A stretch of 64,000 nucleotides of DNA from Oxytricha trifallax (Eukaryota; Ciliophora; Spirotrichea; Sporadotrichida; Oxytrichidae). The stretch spans positions 39,241-103,240 of the forward strand of contig ARYC01017361.1 of assembly GCA_000711775.1 (NCBI GenBank), in the 5' to 3' direction. The stretch's first letter is position 1. The number at the start of each line of letters is the position of its first letter. Below, one piece after another: positions 34,556 through 45,465 of the stretch. Position numbers and translations under genes: made by a program. The notes beneath the pieces were generated by a model that saw only the letters and a program-made list of their open reading frames with translations, searched no databases and was not told the origin of the DNA.

Positions 34556-35915
34556 ATGAAACCGAATCCATAAATGAGTAAGCAAATTAAGATAGAGTGA
34601 TTGGTGAGTTCTAAGCTCAGCACTTGCATCAAAAGAATATGATAAGAATTCAGCTAGGCACAACTTCTTCTTCTAAAGAGAAGGAGAACCTTTTGAATGT
34701 AGAGCATTCAACCTCTTCGATGGAAGCTTCCACCTAAATCGATACTACTACCACTAAGTCATACCAGGAAACCTTCAAAATCAATGGTCTGATTCATGAT
34801 GATCTCTCGAATAATTATTTTAGTGCTATCAAAAGCGAAGAGGAAAATGATGTCTCTGCAGTAGTTCCTCCGCCAATACTCCCCAAACATCAAGATGTAG
34901 AATTGAGTTTTCAGAAAAACTTATCTCAAAAAAAGGTACGAACTTTTCATTGTTCCCACTTAAATTGACTTTTGTCTTTAGTTTAAGAAAGGGACTATAG
35001 ACTTAAAGTCAAGGCAAGACTTACAGAGTGTATGTAACTATAGAAACTTGAAAATCTTCATGGCTTGCCTTGTTAAAGTTCAAATTTGCAATAAGCATAA
35101 TCCAGTCATCCTTTAATTAATTAGTTATAAATTTGGGAGCATATATACATCACGATTTATTTGAAATAATTATTATCTTAATTATATAAACACTATTATC
35201 CAACTTTCTTCAAGTGGAAAAAGTTCAGCCTAGATGAAAGTGCGACAGATCTTTGGACAAATCATGTGTACGTGTCTTACAAGTCAGAGTGGGAGGGACT
35301 TTATATCACAGACCATTTCTTATGGCCAAAGTCATAGAGCAGTGTACAAGAAATGAAATAATTTGCAGTATTATTTTTGGCGGAGTACTTGGGTACACAA
35401 GAATTCAGGAAATATGAGAACCATTAAATAGAAAGTAATTAAATTCTTTATTATAATTATAAATTACACAGGCTTTGCCAATCATATAGCATTTCCGATT
35501 AGCAGAGAGATTTAATTGAGAGATTCTGATTAAGATTTTTTGCAATTAGTCTAAGATTCGGAATATTGTAAGTTAATTAAGATTTTTGATTTACTTTAGG
35601 GCCAGGCTAGTGTCTTTGGCAGGGTGAGAACACCTTGTTGAAATTAATCTGGATATCTGTTGGGATAAGTGGAATCTTAAAGATTAATTTACCTGGGATA
35701 TTTCAAATCCTCATAATAGTCCAGAGGAGTTTTCTTGTTGATTAGTGAATGATTTACAACTTCCTAATGTATTCACAGCCTTGGTTTCTTTACAGATAAG
35801 GAGATAGATATAAAATTATGCACTAAAATGTGCTCAAATGTTCAAAGATGGGTGCGCTAATGATAGAGAATACGAAATGCCAATCACTCATACTTTAATC
35901 AACAGTAACAGATGA
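34556..35915 (+). CDS. SNF5/SMARCB1-like chromatin-remodelling subunit
   Basis: ATG at 34556 (or 34639, after a break). The N-terminal half is disordered, Ser/Thr-rich, with a P-P-P-I-L-P-K motif; intron about 34936-34980. Two SNF5-type repeats follow. The first (about 35217-35510) is W-E-G-L-Y-I-T-D-H-F-L-W-P…F-A-V-L-F-L-A-E-Y-L-G. The second (about 35630-35850) is L-V-E-I-N-L-D…L-K-D-Q-F-T-W-D-I-S-N-P-H-N-S-P-E-E-F…L-P-N-V-F, close to the SMARCB1 second repeat. Introns of about 32-40 nt fall between exons (35436-35471, 35569-35600). Stop TGA 35913-35915. Such proteins are core SWI/SNF components. The assignment is strong for repeat two and weaker for repeat one. Confidence 0.65.
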
Positions 35916-36590
35916 AGACCATATTAAAAATTTTATCAACGATTTTGTATTTAAATAATGTTTCAATCCCAAACATTCTTTCATGACTTTCATATTAGAT
36001 TTTAAACTTTATTAATAGGCTTGATCAAAATTGTTAAATTTTATATTGATTTATCTCATTCATGTCATAGAGCATTAGTTAATCATGCTGGATAGGTTTG
36101 ACTGAATCTTCTTAGCTCAAATTTGTTGGTTTTCTAGCTTGTGAGATTTTTTAGATTGGAGTGAAAATTATTGATTATCGTACTTTTATGAGCATGTTAA
36201 TTTTTATTTTATTTAACTGATTTTTTGCTATTTTCAATAGTATTCTGTCACCCTCGTAGCAAACTCAGATTGCTCCCACCATCTACGAGTGCCCCTAGTT
36301 GGGTTTTGATGATTAGTTTATCATTCTGAGTGGCTTCATCGAACCGCAATTTAAATCTTTCCTAATTATATATAGTTAATAAATAATATTTTATTAGCGA
36401 AGTCCCTAAATTAAAGAATAAAGACATCACACCTTACATGATGCACCTCGTTAGGTACGCAAATGGCTTATCAAGCCCAATCCACTGATTTCAAGATTTT
36501 TATGTTTACCCATTCAGACTTTGTTTAACATCTTTTATTTATACTTTTTTCCTTAATTTTGATTAATTAGTAAGGGAAGAAAGGGTCGTA
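35916..36590. other. Possible exons of unknown gene
   Basis: Patches at about 36240-36360 and 36405-36480 have higher GC and protein-like composition on the plus strand (for example E-V-P-K-L-K-N-K-D-I-T-P-Y-M-M-H-L-V-R-Y), but also an alternative minus-strand reading. I could not build a start-to-stop model. They may be 3' exons of the SNF5-like gene or a separate small gene. Confidence 0.3.
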
Positions 36591-38051
36591 ATCGTGATTT
36601 TTATAGTTTTGTGAATACTTTAAGAATTAACTAAAATTAAATTTTAACTTATTATCGATAAATCAAAAATGAGTATTCATCGATATCTATATCGATTACA
36701 AAAATTAATTATTTTAGCCATAAAATGACACTAAGCTAAATATAAGCAAAACCCATTAGTTAATTTGAAACATTGTGATTTTTGAGAATTTTTTTTTCTA
36801 ACGAACGAAGACTAATTAAATGACATTGTTTAAGTTATCTAAAATGCTTTACTTAATTTAACTAATATACTGCATTTAAATATAATAATTATTAAGCTAA
36901 TATAAGTATAATTATAAATAAATTATATTTTAACTAAGAATTAATAATTTTATTAAGTCTCAAATTAAGGAATCCTAATATTCCTTATGTAATTAGTCAT
37001 AATTCTATTTGTAATTATGCTTATTTCTATATCGATTTTTTTGGATCCCTTTTTATCATATAAAATATTTTTTTATCCACAAATGGTGAATCAATGATAA
37101 AATTTTGAATCTCTTTTCATAAAAGAACAATGTTCCTAAAATCTAATTAGAATTTGTAAAAGTCTATTTAGACTTGTAAATCATAATTTAATCTAATTTA
37201 AACTATTATTAAAACAGTATTACATTATTAGAATATATACTATAACATATTAATCATGTCCTATATAAAGACAATAAATTATTAATATATACATTATTAA
37301 AATTATCAATGCATTAAGAGTTTATATAACATAAGAAATATTGATTTATATGAATTTCACTAATGTTAGATTAGTGAAATGCATTTCACTAATTTATTAT
37401 TAGTGAAATTCATATAAAATATTATTATAAATGTCATTATAATTAAGAACCATTTTCATCAAGTTCGAAAATTAATGATTCTTAAAAATCATAATTGATA
37501 TTTAAAATTATCAACATATTAAATTGATTTTTTTTATTTCATAATATTCCATCAGCTGGTCTCTAAGTATCACCTTTTGTAATATAAACTACAACTGACT
37601 TATATTAACATTAACACTAACCTTAATACATTTTAAAAAGATCTAGCACCTAAGAAAAGCTTAATGAGCCCTTTAATAATAAATAGAATGTAAGTGATTC
37701 TAATCACCACCATTTACCTCCTGAAATTTATACAATTAAGCATATAGTGATTTAGAAATAATCTTAGACATTTTTTTAAATGCTAAATTTTTGAGTACAT
37801 CCAATTTTGTAAAAATAAGTCACTCTCTAGAAATTAAATTTGCTCCTAGCAATTCCCTTACAAATTTGCAAGGTGTGAATCATCTAAAACTTATTTATGA
37901 TTTTTAACTTTATTAATAATAAGTTTAATTGTTTGTTTGCTTCTAATCCTTTACCCAGAGCAACAATAATTAACATCAGCTGTAATTAAACAACTAGCAA
38001 TAACTATAAAAATCAGAGGAAAAATAATCTTCAAATGCTCAACAATTTAAA
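36591..38051. other. AT-rich intergenic region with one palindrome
   Basis: Mostly featureless AT-rich DNA, except for the palindrome at 37348-37415. The last few hundred bases (37640-38050) contain short Gln/Lys-rich frames that may be 5' exons of the phosphatase gene. Confidence 0.5.
37348..37415. repeat. 68-bp palindrome built of two small hairpins
   Basis: ATATGAATTTCACTAAT at the left is mirrored by ATTAGTGAAATTCATAT at the right. Inside are two TTTCACTAA…TTAGTGAAA hairpins back to back. It could extrude as a cruciform. It may be a minimal MITE relic. Confidence 0.7.
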
Positions 38052-39699
38052 ATGAGAGTCTCTGATACTCCTTTGAGGACTTATGACTTGAGCAGATGCA
38101 ACTCAGCTCCACTAATCAATCTTAAGTAATAGCAAAATAGTCCCAATCCACCAAGCAAAGACAGGCAAATTGACCTTAAATAAATTGGTAAATCTAAACA
38201 ATCAAGAAACAGCATATTAAAAGAGAATAATAGCAGTGGTTAAATATAGCTTCTAAGTGCAAGTAAAAACAGTAACAAGAAATAGTCACTTAGAAAGAGT
38301 GTGATTGAAACTTACAGAGGAAGCAATCAACTAAATAGTCATAGTGAAATAAAGCACAGCAGAAACTTATTACACATAATTCAGAGTAACACTTCAAAGG
38401 AAAATAGACTCAGTTTTTATGAACAAAAAAATGAGATGATAAAATACTGAAGAGTGCGAAGAAGAATAGTAAACAAATAAAACTTATCAGTAAATTAGAA
38501 TGTATTGTAGATGGTAAAACCGAAAAAACTTTAATTGATAAAACTAAGGGACTATAAATACAACCGATTGCTGAAGAAATGAGGGAAAAATCAAACACTC
38601 CATTAACCGACGAAGAAAGAATTAAAATAAAAATTTAGATCATAATTAAAACATAAGTCGACTGCAAATATAGAAAATTAATTCTGAGGCTATAGTTTAA
38701 GCTAATGCCCATGAATCTACTAAATTAACTTGCAAGAATTGAAATCTCATAACTTAAAGAACATTAGGATCATCGATTGCTTTAACAAGTTGTTTATCAT
38801 AAATTGATTATAAAACTGATGAAGATATTGCTGCTCATATTGATTATTGTTTTATTTTTAATTTTTCAAGCCTAAGCTAATCCAGTGTTTCAAGAAATCT
38901 TTGAATTAGCTAATTTTTATCAAACAAGAAACCAGGAAAGATTAGAATAAAAATAGCTTAATTATTCCCATTCAGTTAATACCTTTGTCCATTAGATGAA
39001 GACGATTATTTATAAATATTATTGAATATGATTTTAATGTTAATAGTTAACGATGATGAAGATGACGAAGATAATTTGCCTACAGTTTATCCACCATTTC
39101 TCCCACCAAAAATAGACGAAGATATAAGATAATATACTCTGGTTTTAGACTTAGATGAAACTCTAATCCACTTTGAAGATGTAGGCTTTTTAGTATTATT
39201 TAATTAACTTTTTAGAGTCAAGACATTGAAGACGACGATAATGAAGTTTTCTACATGGTGAGACCAGGCTTAAACAAATTTCTATCTGAGCTTTCTCAAT
39301 AATATGAAATAGTAATTTTCACTGCTGCTTTGCAAGACTATGCAGATTGGATCTTAAATTCAATTGATAGAAAGAAAGTTATTTCTCATAGACTCTATCG
39401 CTAACATTGTAAAAGGAAGTGAAATTACGCAATTAAAGACCTTTCTCTTATTGGTAGAGATCTTTCGAAATGTATAATCATTGATAATATTGGTGAAAAC
39501 TTCGAGTACACTCAACCTGACAATGGGTTAGAAAATTGTAAGTTGGTATGACGATCTCGATGACGTATAACTTGAAAAATACTTTTCTTTTTTAAGTTAA
39601 ATCGCGCTAAGATAAGAACCCGATGTAAGAGAGATAATCAAAAGATATAGAGATAATTTTAACTCATATATTTAATCTTAAAAATAAGAGTTTGTTTGA
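38052..39699 (+). CDS. FCP1/CTDSP-like phosphatase (NIF domain)
   Basis: Candidate ATG 38052 (M-R-V-S-D-T-P-L-R). The long Ser/Asn/Gln/Lys-rich N-terminus contains several frame changes. The catalytic HAD motif Y-T-L-V-L-D-L-D-E-T-L-I (D-L-D-E-T at 39148-39162) precedes a 35-nt intron (39181-39215). Then F-Y-M-V-R-P-G-L-N-K-F-L, E-I-V-I-F-T-A-A-L-Q-D-Y-A-D (second motif) and C-I-I-I-D-N-I (third motif). Stop TGA 39697-39699. The nucleophile and acid/base Asp residues of the D-x-D-x-T loop are present, so it should be an active Mg2+-dependent Ser phosphatase; family targets include the RNA polymerase II CTD. Confidence 0.85.
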
Positions 39700-39815
39700 A
39701 AGTATGTATAAGTGTCTTTTATTGCTGTTTAATAATTTATAAATGATTTTTATTACATTAGTTTTTCATTTTTGTAAACAAGAACTAATACATAATATTT
39801 TACTTCATATAATAA

Positions 39816-41774
39816 ATGTGTAAGGAATTAAATAGAATCATAATAATAATTTAAATATAAAAAGGTAACAAACTATAGAAGAAGAAAAAACTAGTCTAGG
39901 GGTAACTAAAAAGACAGATTTTTCAAACGAAGAGCAATACTTTAGATCAAAAGTTACAAAAGAATATACTTATTATAAGGAAGATTAAAACTTGTAAAGT
40001 CGCAAAAAGGTTGAGTAATATGAATAAGAAGGGCAAGATTTAATGGAAAAATGCATTATGAGCTGGCCAAATAAGTACAATCTTTACTAAATTAAAAAAA
40101 TCACGCTTATGTTTGGTCTTTTGGTTAAAATACAAAGGGTGGATTGGGAACTAACCATTATAATGAAGTCTTGATGCCTGAAAGAGTTAGAGGGCTTCCC
40201 AAGCTTAAAGTTATTTTATTATCTTTTGAAGGAAAACATTCTGGATTTGTAACTGAGGACGGCAAGCTATGGATGTGTGGATCTAATAAACAGGATAAAC
40301 TAGGGCTTGAAGGAATTACTACAGGATCTAAGAAAGCATTTAAACTTGTAGAACTACTAGCATAAATATTCATTAAATAAGTAGCATGTGGATATTATCA
40401 TACTTTAGCACTTTCGAAAGAAGGATAGGATTTATGTTTGGGAGGTAGTTTACATAATGTAAGTAGCAATGAATTAATTAATTTTGTCTATAGAAAAGGG
40501 GTGATAGAAGCTAAGAAAGAAAGGACAATGGAAAGTATAAACGAGTTTTACTCCAGTCATTTGCTGGAAAGAAGTTAAAAAAAATTGATTGTGGAGACTT
40601 TCCTTCATTGGCTTTGGATGATAGTGGGACACTTTACTCTTGGGGAGTCAGTGAAAAAGGAGAATGTGGTATGGAAAGTTTGAAGATCAAGAAGCTCCTC
40701 AAAGGATTAAATTTTTTGATGGTAAAATAATTACCTAGATAAAAGCAGGAAACCATCACACTTTAGCAATTACAGCAGATAATCAAGTATATGCATGGGG
40801 AGATGGTAGATATGGTCAATGTGGTTTTGGTGAATTTGAAAACACTGCAATCCCTTAGTTAGTAAATTTTCCAAGTCAGGGAGACAATACCTCATACTTA
40901 GATGATTCAGTTCAGTAAGTGATATTGGAATTTTTCAAAGATCCTCCTAAAATTAAACAAATTGCTGCAGGTGAAATGCATATGTTAGTTCTAACATCAA
41001 GTGGTCAAATGTTCTCTTTTGAATTATTAATAAGGATAGTTAGGTAATAATACTGTGGATAATTATTGCAGACCAAAATTAATTGATGGGATCTTAAATC
41101 ATAGGACAGTACAAGTAGCAGCAGGTAGAAATCATTCTCTATGTTTGACGAACAAGAATGATGTTTATCCTTGTGGAAACGGCCATTACGGTTAATGTGG
41201 TCTTCCTTACAGAGAAATGAGAAAAACATTCAGTCATGATCTCTCATTGCTTTCTGTTAACTCTTTCAAGCTTTATGCCGGAGGTTTCCATTCTTGGGTT
41301 GTACTAGATGAGATGATGCCCAAGAAAGACGAATTCTAGGCATTAAAAGGTCCAGGCTCAAATGATTCTCTTTTGAATTCTCAGGATGGGGAAAATAATT
41401 GTGATATGGCTGGCAAATCATATATCTCTAACTCAAATTTTTCCCATAATTAATTGAAACACTCCAAATATGTAGTACAGCTTAATTATACTGATACAGC
41501 ATTAAGCCATAGATTCAAAAGATTTGAATTGCCTCTCGACAACTTAGAAGTGGGAAAATCTAAAGTAGAGGAATATATTAGCTAAAAATACAAAGAAGAA
41601 AGTGGAACAATATATCACAGACTATAAGAAGATTAAGATATTGTTGGTGAACGGGGCCAGGTAATGTCCTCAGCAACTGGAAAATTAGGCAAATTTTATA
41701 CTCTATAAATTGTGACTGATTTTATTAAAAATGAATAGAATGTTGATCAAAAGCGCGAACTAGTGAAAAAATGA
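39816..41774 (+). CDS. RCC1-repeat (beta-propeller) protein
   Basis: ATG 39816 plus one base, then a 59-nt intron (39820-39878) and a charged leader. Repeats: A-Y-V-W-S-F-G-Q-N…G-G-L-G-T, L-W-M-C-G-S-N-K-Q-D-K-L-G, L-Y-S-W-G-V-S-E-K-G-E-C-G, V-Y-A-W-G-D-G-R-Y-G-Q-C-G and G-N-G-H-Y-G-Q-C-G, each with a preceding A-G-x-x-H-x-L/S motif. A second intron (about 40460-40493) interrupts the propeller. After the propeller there is a unique C-terminal region of about 180 residues ending at TGA 41772-41774. RCC1 propellers serve as GTPase exchange factors or scaffolds; nothing here fixes which. Small frame breaks occur near 40105 and 40682. Confidence 0.85.
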
Positions 41775-42738
41775 CTACGACTTCATTGATTAAGTATATG
41801 ATTTGTTCATTAGACATACATCTGGAGTAGAGAAAATTTGAATGTAGATCATTTATAATAATCAAGATCTTAAATAAAATAATGATATTTTTATAGAGTA
41901 ATTAATATGACGAGCTAATTCTAAATTTATTTTTGACTTAACTCATATGTTTATTTAACTGTATTTTAAGCATAGAGTAACTTTCATTAATTATTACCTA
42001 AACTTATATATTAATAATTGATTTTTATCTAATAAGCATCACTTTATTAAATGATGAATATATTTAATTGGCACATTTGTGTTTTTAATTTTAATAGCAG
42101 TATATGCTATATAATTCCTGATAGTTTTATTTAAAGCATAGATCATTTTAAATAATTAAAAATTACTAATGTATGCCTATTTTCAAATCGTAACAAGTCT
42201 TAAATATATATCAAGAATACAAATTATATATAACTATTCTTGATTATTTAATCATTCGCTGGAAATTATATGTACTTTCTCTAAGTGGTATGATTTCAGC
42301 CTACTAAAACATCTATTGGATTGTAAGTATTTATGAGAGAATAGGATATAAACATGAGTAATTATGAAAAGCAGCTGTGTGCTTGGGCTGCTAATTTTGC
42401 TAGAAATTTGGCTAGAGTTTGTCAAAGTAGAATAAAATATTTCGATTTGAGACTCTATTTAACAAATTAATTTGCTATTTAATTAAATCAATTAGTTTAG
42501 TAATTTTATTTTATTATTCTTATGCACCAGTATGAGATTTTATCTATATCTTATCCACGTCTTTAATAATCTTTAATTTAATTACAATTTAATTACTCTA
42601 ACTTCGTTTTATATGTCTTGATAAACAAAATAATATGATAATAAAATTGAATCATTTTTTAATTAACTTATATTAACCTTAATAACTATATTTAAATATA
42701 TACCTAGCTCTTGGTTGTTGTCCCAATCACTAAATGAG
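41775..42738. other. Intergenic, with one short ORF
   Basis: AT-rich, except around 42355-42440, where a plus-strand frame (M-S-N-Y-E-K-Q-L-C-A-W-A-A-N-F-A-R-N-L) has protein-like composition. Too short and without a supported splice model to call a gene; it may be a 5' exon of the small ORF at 42739. Confidence 0.4.
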
Positions 42739-42939
42739 ATGTCTGTCGATTCTGAGTGCTTAAGGGATTGCATTTCGATGGTCAAAATGAATAAACATGA
42801 AGTTGTTCTTTTACCCTGCCTTGGTCTTGCTGGTTTTCTAGGCCTAGCCGATCTTGATATCTTTTACTATCACATTTAAAACTAAAATACCACTCTAATA
42901 GCTAAAAGATTTTTGTAATTTTAATTTAGGCATTAATGA
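42739..42939 (+). CDS. Small hydrophobic ORF, unknown
   Basis: ATG 42739 to TGA 42937-42939, 66 residues: M-S-V-D-S-E-C-L-R-D-C-I-S-M-V-K followed by a hydrophobic stretch L-P-C-L-G-L-A-G-F-L-G-L-A. Its base composition is clearly richer than its surroundings. No family recognised; could be an exon of a larger gene. Confidence 0.35.
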
Positions 42940-43136
42940 TAATTCTATTTTATTTGATTTATAAATAAACTGTTTTTTAGAAAAAATAGTTTTAATCATA
43001 AATTTAATATTCTTGAATAAGAGCATGTTATCATATTATAATTTCTAATTTATCCACAGATTACTCATTAATTTAATAGGTATTTATGCTTTGTATCTCA
43101 TTATTTCATTATTAAACTATATTTTTAATATTATTT

Positions 43137-45449
43137 CATACTGTTTGTCTTTTATTGACAATAAAATAATACCCCCCTCCCTTAACATTAAAATGATTAA
43201 TATTATAAAGTGAAAACTTTTGGTTTTAATTTTTAATGTTCTGCTTCAACTTTGCAGTCGCCTTTTCAACATTAGCACTCTTAATGTTCACTTCTGAGAG
43301 GAAAAGCACTTTACTTTATTGTTGTAAATTCTTTCAAAGTTATCCAAGAATAAATTCACTTTACGGTCTGTGAGAGCTTTCTGCAAGTGCTTTTGCTCTA
43401 AGAGAGAGATATCATTTCCAGCTAAATGAAGAGATCTAAGATGGAATTATGATATGTCCTCTAGTGGTCCACATTTCTGCATTATTGATCATTAAATAAT
43501 GATAAATAGTTATAATACAATCCTTTTTAATAGAAGTGCTTGCATAATATCAGTTTGGAGCACACCTTGAAGCTCTTATCTGATATGAAGTTATTCTTGA
43601 GGTAGAGTATTCACAATTTTGACATGCTTTCTTGTTCAAGAATTGCCTTTATTATGAAATTAGCTCCCTTATCTCTAATTCTATTTGTCTAAAGATCTAA
43701 GTTCTGAAGAGTTTTACAAAGCTTCACTCCTTCTGCGATGATTTTGGCACCTTCAACTCCAAATTTATTAGAGGGCAAAATAAGTGTTTTCAATTCCTGG
43801 GAATTTGCTAGCAAATGCTTTATGTAGTGAGCCTCCTTAACTCCTAGCTTTTGATCTGATAAGTCTAAATGTTCAAGATTCAATTACTGTTCGCAGATTC
43901 TCTTAACGAATAGTGACTTGAAATTGAAATCTTCACTGAGCTTATGATGAATTACTAAAAAGAAGTTATACTCAATTAAAATTATAGAATTAGTTATCTT
44001 GATAGATTTGAAGTTTTAGTATTGCTTGAATACTTTTAGTAAACTAAACATGCTATCTATTAGATTTGTGATTTCGAGAGTCTCCATATCGTGGAAAACT
44101 CCAATAGTAATGCTCTTATCATGAACATCTACAGGCTTAATCAGGATAAAATGGAAGCCTAATAATTCAACATATCTCTCTTAAGCATTTGACTCTTCTT
44201 AAGGAGTGATTAATACTTGTTGATAAGCTGCCTTTTTTAGCTCCTAAGTTTGAATTCCTGATAATTCCAAAACCAAAATTGGATTCTTTGAGGCGGCTCT
44301 CTCAGTAATCATTTGGCCTATAGCTGATTAGTAACCAGGGTAACTTATTGCTTCTGATAAGTGAATGTTTTTCAATTTTTTAGAATTTTAAATTGCTGTT
44401 ATTATACTAAAGCTTGTTGTGATGTTGGTATTGTTCAATTCAAAGTTTCCAATTGGATCTTGGAAATAAGCTCACCAAATAGTTTTTCTATTTCAGATTA
44501 ATTAATTTCAATTTCTGAAAGATTAACGTTTGATAAGTTAAGAAGAGTCAAATTTGGGCACTCTGCAAGTGCGGCGATAATGAATTATAAATTTATTGAT
44601 TATATAAAAAAAATTTGAGTTCTGATTAAAGTGATTAGTTGGCATTCTAACCTCTCTTAAAGAATTAGAATTGTTCTTAATGCTTTGAGAAATTGAATTC
44701 ACACCCTCTGTTGGGATATTGCATTTTAGAAGTGAAAAGCTTTCTCAACCTCCAAGTTTAGCATTTAAAAGTTTCAAAGTTTAGGAAGCATCAACGCTAA
44801 AGTTATCAATTGCTAACTCTCTTAAGGTTGCGGACTAACTTTGAATAAACTCAATTAAATGAGCATAAAGTGCAATTTAATTATTGCCTGGCTCGCTATT
44901 AATTAAAGTCAATGCCTCTAAATCAAAGTAATTCTTTGAGCTGGCTTCTTCTGTTAAATTTTTCAACAAAAAAAAATTGGCAATCTAGATCAGTTTCAGC
45001 GCTAAACTTAAGAGTAAGTGATTTCAATGTTTTCAATTATCTTAGAACATTTTTGTTATGGTGAGCAACTCTGATACTTATGTTTAAGTGTTGAATTTCA
45101 GCTTCCTTAATCTTGGGCAAAACATTATAGAAAAATGGTTGCATGTCAGCACAGAACTGATTCAAAAAGAGAGATTACTAGGTGTCTAAACTTGCCTTTA
45201 AATCCTTCAAAGACTGAATATATTTCAATCCTTTGATATTATTTTGAAATTCAAAATATTCCTTTAAGTATTAAAATAATTTTTATAATTTATTTTTATT
45301 TAATTTATAACTCTTGGATTGTTGATATATTGACTCAATGGCATGCCTAACTTATCTTGATTATATTGCAATTCATCAACTTAAGAAGGGGAAAAATTCT
45401 CATTTAGGGCAAAAATCTCAGCAACGCTATTAGCTATGGATTTGTTCAT
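43137..45449 (-). CDS. Leucine-rich repeat protein (NLRC3/RNH1-like repeats)
   Basis: ATG 45449 (M-N-K-S-I-A-N-S-V-A-E-I), an intron near 45265-45312, a helical N-terminal region, then many LRR units of the ribonuclease-inhibitor type, for example L-E-H-L-D-L-S-D-Q-K-L-G-V-K-E-A and L-K-T-L-I-L-P-S-N-K-F-G-V-E-G-A. Spacing (about 28 residues) and G-V/D-E-G-A patterns are those of cytoplasmic RI-like LRRs, which act as binding scaffolds. Several frame changes and short introns occur through 43440-44650. The end near 43137 (TGA 43137-43139) is tentative. Repeat number could not be counted exactly. Confidence 0.75.
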
Positions 45450-45465
45450 ACTTTTAGCAAGGTAA

